DNA from: Gigaspora margarita
Taxonomy: Eukaryota > Glomeromycota > Glomeromycetes > Diversisporales > Gigasporaceae
NCBI GenBank assembly: GCA_009809945.1
Contig: WTPW01001159.1
Location: 1 to 64,000, forward strand
Length of the DNA: 64,000 nucleotides
Direction of reading: 5' to 3'
Part shown: piece after piece, positions 57,320-64,000 of the stretch
Position numbering within the stretch: the first letter of the stretch is position 1
How the letters are laid out: each line of letters starts with the position of its first letter
Translations under genes and position numbers: made by a program
The notes under the pieces: generated by a model
Database searches by the model: none
Seen by the model: only the letters and a program-made list of their open reading frames with translations
Told to the model about the DNA's origin: nothing

Positions 57320-58740
57320 TGCAAATAGTAGTTGATGATGCTATTCATTAATACATTTATAAATAGAATATTTCAAAAGCACATTAGACCTGAAAATTAT
57401 TGAAATCATCAATTTGATGTTAATTCAAGTAAAAACTAATATTTTACTTTGCAAGAAAAGAGATAAAATAGCTAAAAAAGTAATTTATTATGTGCAAACT
57501 AATATGAATGCATTCTATGTAGTAATATAAAAATTGTTCAAATTTTTAACCATACAAATTTTTTACTATGTGCTTTTTTTTTATTGATTATACATTTTTT
57601 TTATTCAAATTTATCAAGCAGTTTTTTCTCAAAATAACTGTAATATATGAAAATTTATATATTTTTTTAATTTTTTTATGAAATTTTATGTAATTTTTAT
57701 CACTTTTTTATTTATGCAAACAAATATTTATAATAGAATTAATTTGATTAATAATCATATAGTATTTATCATTTGATTATATAATTTTATATTTTTTAAT
57801 TTTCACTAATTGAGAAATAAAGTATGTATATCATTTAAGAAGGACATAAGTCAATTTGAAATTGGTTTAACTTGTGAAATAACACAGAACAAATGCACTT
57901 AAAAAGGTTTGACTATAAGACCTTTTTAGCAGTTTAGACTTTTCTAGCTATATAATATTGTAATACATAAATAAATAAAGTTATATTAGAGTAAATATAG
58001 CATGTACTAACTAATGACGCCTAATGAATAACAAAATAGTTTCATCTGAACAAATAACAAAACCATTTTGTCAAGCAACTTCAATTTGATGAATTAAATA
58101 ATCAAAACTTGTGAAATAACAAAACTCATAATGAATAATAAAATTCATAACAAAAAAAAACTCATGATGAAACCCAGCAAATAATATATATTTATGAGAA
58201 ATCAGTAAAAATAAAAAGTGCAATTTTTGTTTAGGAATCATTAAAAACTGGTTAGTGCATAAATTTCTTTTGCCATTCTGAGGCATACATGCAGGTAAAT
58301 AAATATGGGTGCTTTTATGTCAATCAAATGAACTACATATGATATAAAACAAATTTTTGATAATAGTCTATTGTCCTCCTTTAGTGGTTGCAGACTTTAG
58401 TGCAATTATAAAAGGTTTTACTATGATGTAATTAAATAGAAGGTGACTATATAGAAAAAAGAGTGTTCATTAATACATCTTTTTTTGTTTATTTTGTCAT
58501 AGTAAAATTTTGTACTATTATGATTTTTTGTTATTATCATTAGCGTTAGCAGTTGTTTATATTAAACAAAGATCTGAAGATTCTGCAATTTTTATTGGTT
58601 CTGAGCCTAAATTTTGTAGATCATATGCTTGACATTGAATATTCAAATTTGACAAGTTCAGAATTAAAAGATAGAACTATAGAATTAATAATAAGCAAGT
58701 ATTGGAAGATAGAACCACGTATAGAATTGAGTAAACTATA
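57320..58740. other. AT-rich DNA, nothing recognised
   Basis: No gene is supported. Diverged GTGACTATAT and AGTGCAATTATAAAAGG words at 58370-58460 may be a decayed relative of the 57131 MITE. Confidence 0.4.
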
Positions 58741-58743
58741 CTT

Positions 58744-59107
58744 GGGCTACACAAAGTTGATTTTTCATTTGCATTACATGGAGTTTGAAAACATGGGTTA
58801 GTTAGATATTTTATTTTTTAAAAATTACTGTTAATTAACAGAATAATGTTCACATCTAAGGTTATGCAAAGTTAATTTTCATTTTGCATGACAAGGAATC
58901 AAAACATTGGGTCAGCAGTAATTTTTCCATCAGTCCTATCAGGCAATTACGGGAAATTAAGGTCTCCATCAGGTGTCATCAGATGAGAATAGTAGAAAAA
59001 AATAAATATCAAAAATCAAAAAATTGGCACAATTGGGATCTAAAAAAAAAAGAAAGAAAAAAATGGGTCAGTGAGTAATGCAAACGAAAAATCAAATTTG
59101 CAGACCC
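58744..59107. mobile_element. PIF-like MITE copy 3, decayed ends
   Basis: GGGCTACACAAAGTTGATTT, ATGGAGTTTGAAAACATGGG, AATAATGTTCACATCTAAGG, TCAGTCCTATCAGGCAATTA and ACGAAAAATCAAATTTGCAG match copies 1 and 2 in order. C-to-T and G-to-A differences are frequent relative to the GC-rich words in copy 2, suggesting decay by transitions. It abuts an LTR-like fragment at 59108. Confidence 0.7.
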
Positions 59108-59277
59108 TATCTTAGACACCAGTTATGCCATAGCAAGACCCTACTAACCTTGAGACCCGGACCAAATATTTCCAGCCTCTTTCTGCCTACTGATTCAAGT
59201 TTAAGGAACCTTGGGACAATTGTTGTATAGTTATATTAGTTAGTTGGTTAGTTTTAATCATCCCCAATTAGCTCACA
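59108..59277 (-). mobile_element. LTR-like fragment, copy 3
   Basis: Read on the minus strand, it starts TGTGAGCTAATTGGGG and contains AGGCAGAAAGAGGCTGGAAA, TTTGGTCCGGGTCTC and AGGGTCTTGC, matching the first 170-190 bp of the repeats at 27541 and 49682. It stops at the PIF-like MITE. Confidence 0.55.
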
Positions 59278-60973
59278 CTTTGTCAGCACGCATGAAACAC
59301 ATCCCTAGTTTCATCTCAATTTATGTAATTTGGTCAATCGTCTGTAGTTTCATAAATCGTCTATAATTTCGCCCATCTTCCGTAGTTTTGTCAATCGTCT
59401 GTAGTTTCATCAATCGTCAAGGTTTTGTCAGATGAAACCATAGATAAAACCAGTTCACCAGTGCAAAATAATTTCGTCAAGCATCATTAGGCAAGAACCG
59501 GAACCATGACTACTTACTATTTTCCACCTACAAACAAGTTCAATTTACAATAGTTGGTAAGTTATGCAGAATTTTTTACAGTAATTCTTGTTAGAAATTG
59601 ATATAAACTAACTCAACCTTACCATAATGTGTGTCATAATAGTTAATAAGTTCTTTAAGAGAAACTTTTTATGGTAAACTATAATAGACATTATGATAAT
59701 TCCAGTACAAACCAACTCAAATTTGACCACATGTGTCACTACAATCGTTTGTAAGTCTATACCCAATTTTATACAGCAAATCACGATATGAATCCGATAA
59801 TTCCCATATAGAAATATATCACCGCAATATTCGTTAAATTGGATTTATCACAGTAAATACTATAGAAATTACGATGATTCCAAACTAACTCGCCTATATT
59901 ACTATCCGTAACCATAGCTAATAAGTTCTATAATAGATAGAAATCATGAAAGCTCCGGTATAAATATGATACAGAACATCTAGTCACATCAAAGCGCTGG
60001 AATTCAAATCTATATATAGATATATATAGTAGAGCTGAATTTTTAAAATTATATATAATATTGCTGAATTTTTAAAATTATATATAATATTGCTGAATTT
60101 TTAAAATTTATACAATGATTTATAGCGCTTAAATTTTAAAGTGCGGATAAAAAAAAAAGTATGTATAAATTAAAATTTTTAGTAATTAGTTTAATATATA
60201 TATATAATTGCTGAATTTTAGATAAAATATATAAGTGCTGAATATTAGTAAAAAGAGTTCTAAATTTTTTAAATATAATATAGATTAAAGAGTCTTTAAA
60301 TTAAAATGGCTTTTTAATAAAAAGGATTCTTTAAAAAAAAAACTCTTTATACCAATATTCTTTAGGTTTCAAGAATATTATTATAGAATAATTTTGTTTT
60401 AAAAATATTATTAATTAAAAAGTTTCAAATTTTTAGTATTTTTTGATGTGACTAGTGTCCTGCACTATAATCGGCTTTAACCACGTATGCATTTTTACGT
60501 AAATCTCAATAGAAATCTGATAACTTAATACAAGCCTGCTCAATCTTACCACATACTATATATTAATTGAATTTTAACAGCAAATCATAAAAAAACCATT
60601 ATAATTCTCAATATAACCCAATTTAGCCATATAGGACAAATATAAGTGTAAATAATATGTTGATTGGGGCGATGTTCATTTGATCTAATTCTGGGCCTAT
60701 TTCCAGTCCTATTTCCAAGGTTGTTACAAATGGATTCATCTTTATTTAATTATCTGCGATAAATTCTAGAAATAATGTTGCAATATTTGAATTGTGAAAC
60801 CAGAACTTCGAGAAAACTGCACTAATTAATTTCCGCTATTAAACGTAGTTCATGAAATTCGTCATGCATCGCTAATTATAAAATCTATCACTGTTTTTGA
60901 CTAATCTTTTGAATTCGGCCTGAAAAAAAAAGTTGCAAGCGCATTGGCAGGCGCATAACTTGTTATAATAATC

Positions 60974-61004
<31 letters not shown>

Positions 61005-61222
61005 CATATTATAATTATTATTAAACTCCTAATTTAGGTTGTTTTTCAAATAGTTGAGTCAAATTTTCTAACAATTTGAGTTTATAATGGGCGACTCAAA
61101 CAATTTATTTTGATTCGTTATATTAATGTTAAATATCGAAAACATTTTAGGCGTATACACTTCATAACTTTAACGGATTTTTATATAAAATCATTAATAT
61201 CCATAAAATTTTCATCCTTTCA
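59278..61222. other. Degenerate dispersed repeats and AT-rich DNA
   Basis: TTTCATCAATCGTC words (59340-59470), CAAACTAACTC and AATTCC.ATA words (59510-59960 and 60480-60620) match repeats elsewhere in the window. ATATTGCTGAATTTTTAAAA repeats near 60030-60110. There is an (ATT)n/(AAT)n inverted microsatellite at 60968-61022. Confidence 0.45.
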
Positions 61223-61338
61223 GTTACGGCCATACACAGTGAAAAGCTCCGGAACCCGTCCGATCTCCGAAGATAAGCCACTGATGGCCCAGTCAGTACT
61301 ATGGTTGGGGACAACATGGGAATACTGGGTGCTGTAAC
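61223..61338 (+). rRNA. 5S ribosomal RNA
   Basis: The 116-base sequence starts GTTACGGCCATAC, contains CCCGTCCGATCTCCGAAG, GGCCCAGTCAGTACTATGGT and TTGGGGACAACATGGGAATA, and ends CTGGGTGCTGTAAC. It follows the eukaryotic 5S pattern closely. Helix I pairs GTTACGGC with GCTGTAAC over all eight positions (one G-U), and helix II pairs CCAT and CAGTG with CACTG and ATGG. It is slightly shorter than the usual 118-121, with the difference before the CCGG of loop B. The conserved internal control region supports pol III transcription. No other 5S copy or rDNA is in the window, so it is a dispersed gene. Confidence 0.9.
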
Positions 61339-61343
61339 TTTTT
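61339..61343 (+). terminator. Pol III T-run terminator of the 5S gene
   Basis: TTTTT follows the last paired C of the 5S gene immediately, the normal pol III stop signal. Confidence 0.8.
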
Positions 61344-61877
61344 GTCATTTAAGCAAGCTTAGTTATGTTACTTAAATAATATTTAATTTTTAACTACAAC
61401 GTTAAGCAAGAATATTCTTTTTTCCTATAAGCTTAGATTAGAAAATTCTCTAAAATTAGAGATATTTAATTTTGCTCGGTCAATTTTTGCTATATACGGA
61501 TATGCGGTGTAATGACTATTTGATTTGTGACTGGATTCAACTTTTCTGAATATAGGTTAGAACGCGCAATTTTTCGTTTGCTCGTGTTATCTTCGTGCAG
61601 ATATCTACGGTCAAAAGTTTTTTTTGCAATTTCAGGAAAAGAAATTTTTTTCAACCTTTTTATAAAGATATTTTAGATGTTGCAATAATGAAATGCAATC
61701 GTAATTGCAATTGTTATTGCCATGGCTTTTTCATTGTAATATTGCTATGCGTTTAAATACAAAATGTGGGCCGTAGTAGGTGATAAAAAGTTTCTTTTTA
61801 GCCCTTTTATTTAGTCTTTTGCCTAAATTTTTGATTATACTCCTCATTTATCATTTTCCTTTTTGTTTTTGTCGGAT

Positions 61878-61878
<1 letters not shown>

Positions 61879-61959
<81 letters not shown>
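61879..61959. repeat. T81 homopolymer
   Basis: An uninterrupted run of 81 T, exceptionally long. It may be the reverse-strand tail of a recent retroposed copy or an assembly artefact. Poly-Phe frames through it are meaningless. Confidence 0.85.
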
Positions 61960-61960
<1 letters not shown>

Positions 61961-62297
61961 ATTATCACTGATCTTCAAAGATTATAATGAAAGATTGATT
62001 GGATAATCATTTCCAAATTTTATTATATCCATATGACATTGCTTGATTCTGCATGACAAGCCAAGCGAAGCGGGTCGAGAAGTATAATGTAAAAAATTTT
62101 AAGTGGATCGATACAAATGAACCGATTAAAAAAAATTTCTGATGGCTATGGTTATAAAAAAAAAAATAAAAAAAAGTAGGACTAGTAAAGAGATGAGGAT
62201 AAAACTGGCGATAAAAATGCCACATGTGCAGTTCTGGTAATTATGTCAGGTAGTGTTGCAAATATTGCTCTTTGTAATGAATTTGACTGCTCTTGGC

Positions 62298-62400
62298 TAG
62301 GGATGGGTACGGTCCGGTCATAACCGGTTAATGACCGTGACCGATAATAGCCGATCAGAGCGGTTTGACCGACCGGTCAAAATTATGACCGATGCAAAAT
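62298..62400. mobile_element. hAT-like end with GACCGGT repeats
   Basis: TAGGGATGGGTACGGTCCGG is followed by GGTCATAACCGGTTAATGAC, CCGACCGGTC and TATGACCGATG, dense inverted CCGGT words. TAGGGATGG-type starts with subterminal repeats are known from hAT MITEs. A matching right end was not found nearby; similar words lie at 49305-49370. Confidence 0.4.
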
Positions 62401-62470
62401 TCTTAATATTCTGGCTAATAAATGAATAACTATTCTTAATATCCATATTTCTATCATCTGATAAATAGAG

Positions 62471-62656
62471 AAATCAACCCGCCACACAAAAATTTTTTAG
62501 ATCGTGTGACTTTGCATGATTAATGATATGATTCATTTTTAAATAAAGTTTTTTTTTTTACTAATATAAGTGAACAATAATGAAAAATATAACAATAACG
62601 GGTATATAAATTAATGTATATCACATGATCTGAAAATTTTTTAGGTGGTGATTTAA
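62471..62656. mobile_element. 186 bp MITE with AAATCAACCCGCCACAC ends
   Basis: AAATCAACCCGCCACACAAA followed by AATTTTTTAGATC is mirrored by GATCTGAAAATTTTTTAGG and TGGTGATTTAAA, arms of about 38 bp. The interior is AT-rich. Confidence 0.6.
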
Positions 62657-62894
62657 ACCCGGGTGAGAATACCTTGTTCATAATTCCGGCCAAATTTGCT
62701 GATCATTTGGCCAGAATTATAGCAAAACAATTTTAATTCTGGTCAAATGTTCTGCAATTTTGACAGAATTGTATACTAGGTCACCCAAACTATTATGATG
62801 ATATAAAGTATGTGGTTAAAATTGATTTTATTTGATTTTTCTATATGATCACATGGTAAATTTTTTGGATAATAAAGCTAATCAGATGATCAAA

Positions 62895-63460
62895 TTTTAT
62901 TTATCTAGAACAAATACAGAACATTGTATAACATATTGAATATCCATCACTGATTTACTTTTTACCCAATAATACCAATTTTCAGCTAACACCTTTGTTT
63001 GTGCATTATTAGTGAGGCCAGTAATTACAAGTTTACAATTTGTATGACCATTTGAATGCTGCAGTACAATTTTTTGAATTACCAAACTATGAACAACTAG
63101 ATCAGTAATGCTAGAGTGGCTAAAATATTGTTCTTTAGTACTTTTGGTTTGGCAGATTTTATGGGATCTGTATAAAATGGTAGTTGATCAAAACCTTCTC
63201 TATGAACACTAGTATTTTGATTATAACGAAATATATCTACTAAATTAGCTGGTTGTATCTCTTTTGTAAATAATATTTCTATAATATCTAATATCTTTTT
63301 AATTTAATTAAAGGCATTTTTGCTCTGGTTTATCTTTAAAACATCTCAAACAATTATCACATCTTTCACATACTACTGTTGGTTCACCCAGCTATGCATA
63401 TGCTTGAGCAACTATTTGTAGGCAACAAGCATAGAAGAAACTCGCATTTTTACGGAAAAT
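62895..63460 (-). pseudogene. RecQ-type helicase relic, zinc-binding segment and beyond
   Basis: The minus strand reads ACCLQIVAQAYA, a TAG, then LGEPTVVCERCDNCLRCFKD. The arrangement of hydrophobic residues, GE and C..CDNCL is that of the zinc-binding subdomain that follows the helicase core in RecQ proteins. After a further stop or shift come KEIQPANLVDIFRYNQNTSV, HREGFDQLPFYTDP, then LVIQKIVLQHSNGHTNCKLV and NWYYWVKSKSVMD. No helicase motifs I-VI are left in the window. It could come from a cellular RecQ paralogue or from a transposon that captured one. It is non-functional as it stands. Confidence 0.6.
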
Positions 63461-64000
63461 CACGGGTAATGACATTTGTGTGACTGGCTAATTGATGTAG
63501 ATCCAAACGTGATGATTGACCAATCAAATCAATTAAAAATTCTTTCGATACGCGAAATTACGCGAAAAAATGAGTTTATTATCTGTTATTAACAAAAGTA
63601 AAGTATTTTTAATATTAAAGTTATTTTATTATCTTTTCAACCATTAGATTTTACTGAAAAAACGTTACATCCAACATGTTACTACTCCATAGTCTATACT
63701 ATCGTATTTATTATACTACATATTAGCTGTCAGAGGTAGTTTGATATAGAATACGCATATGTATCATAGTTCGGGTAAAATAAATCGTGTTAAAGTATTC
63801 ATAATGCGTAGCCAGTTTAATAAATGTATAAAATTTTATGTTAGCATAACACTCACGGTTTAACAATTTATAAATCTATTGTTTGGCTTCATTATTTGAA
63901 CGTAGTAGAAACTCAATAAACTCTGCCAATTACCAAACGCCCTACCTTTGTTATTATGAAAACTTTCTGGGGAAAGCGATTGAAAACGATTAGAAAAGAT
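63425..64000. repeat. Dispersed repeat, partial copy at the window end
   Basis: AGCATAGAAGAAACTCGCAT with GAAAATCACGGG matches about 29957, and ATGAAAACTTTCTGGGGAAA with GCGATTGAAAACGATT matches about 36240. The two landmarks may be ends of a single element family. The copy is cut by the window edge. Confidence 0.45.

Noticed and set aside
61110..61337. 75-codon plus-strand frame
   Set aside because: Its second half is the 5S rRNA gene read as protein.
61780..61971. 63-codon frame rich in Phe
   Set aside because: Translation of the T81 run.

Overview
The window looks like AT-rich, transposon-dense eukaryotic DNA, most likely nuclear DNA of an arbuscular mycorrhizal fungus (Glomeromycotina; Rhizophagus, Gigaspora or a relative). 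That placement is inference. It rests on strong AT bias, short AT-rich GTAAGT...TTAG introns, one fungal-type small secreted protein, a dispersed single 5S rRNA gene followed directly by a T-run, and protein relics (MULE/SWIM transposase, RecQ-type zinc segment, an ADWPGQ family) of kinds I associate with these genomes. Isolated N bases (about 8185, 8848, 30411, 31567, 35243) suggest an assembly with local ambiguities.

Only two loci look intact: a 178-codon secreted protein gene (22662-23198, minus) and a 5S rRNA gene (61223-61338, plus). A multi-pass membrane protein gene (43601-44454, minus) is open apart from one apparent T-run frameshift. An unclassified transposase-like gene with a C-terminal RING-H2 finger (31582-34465, minus) has two good introns but several stops and a frameshift. 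Relics of a MULE transposase (about 12240-16420, minus), a RecQ-type protein (62895-63460, minus), a YDAELYR...GQWHLE-type protein (2706-2807 plus 6319-6864, minus) and an exon near 50503-51365 are broken by decay or by insertions.

Layout. 1-2350: GTTTCGG-rich repeats and a MITE. 2354-6310: a MITE, then a 3.5 kb hAT-like element carrying a tRNA-headed SINE and a trio of palindromes, inserted inside a gene relic. 7432-9604: a second hAT-like element, partly duplicated. 10439-16420: three 690-700 bp foldback elements with telomere-like cores around and inside a MULE transposase relic. 16600-22600: minisatellites, a hairpin MITE and unique AT-rich DNA. 24578-29000: PIF-like, MULE-like, LTR-like and mariner-like repeats. 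31580-34470: RING-H2 transposase-like locus. 36000-40713: MITEs and an LTR-like repeat. 41650-44460: weak ORF, a GGCACGG-rich element, the membrane protein. 44460-49680: mostly featureless DNA. 49682-52976: LTR-like repeat, MULE MITE inside an exon, then a 1.5 kb hAT-like element. 53277-56758: 3.5 kb hAT-like element with a nested foldback. 57131-64000: mariner MITE, PIF-like and LTR fragments, the 5S gene, a T81 run, RecQ relic.

The main story is nested transposition that can be read base by base. Many elements have target-site duplications of the length expected for their superfamily (8 bp hAT-like, 9 bp MULE, TA mariner, TAA PIF-like, 14 bp SINE). In two places, taking out the element and one duplication copy joins an open reading frame across the gap. 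All family names come from memory and visible motifs; no database search was possible.
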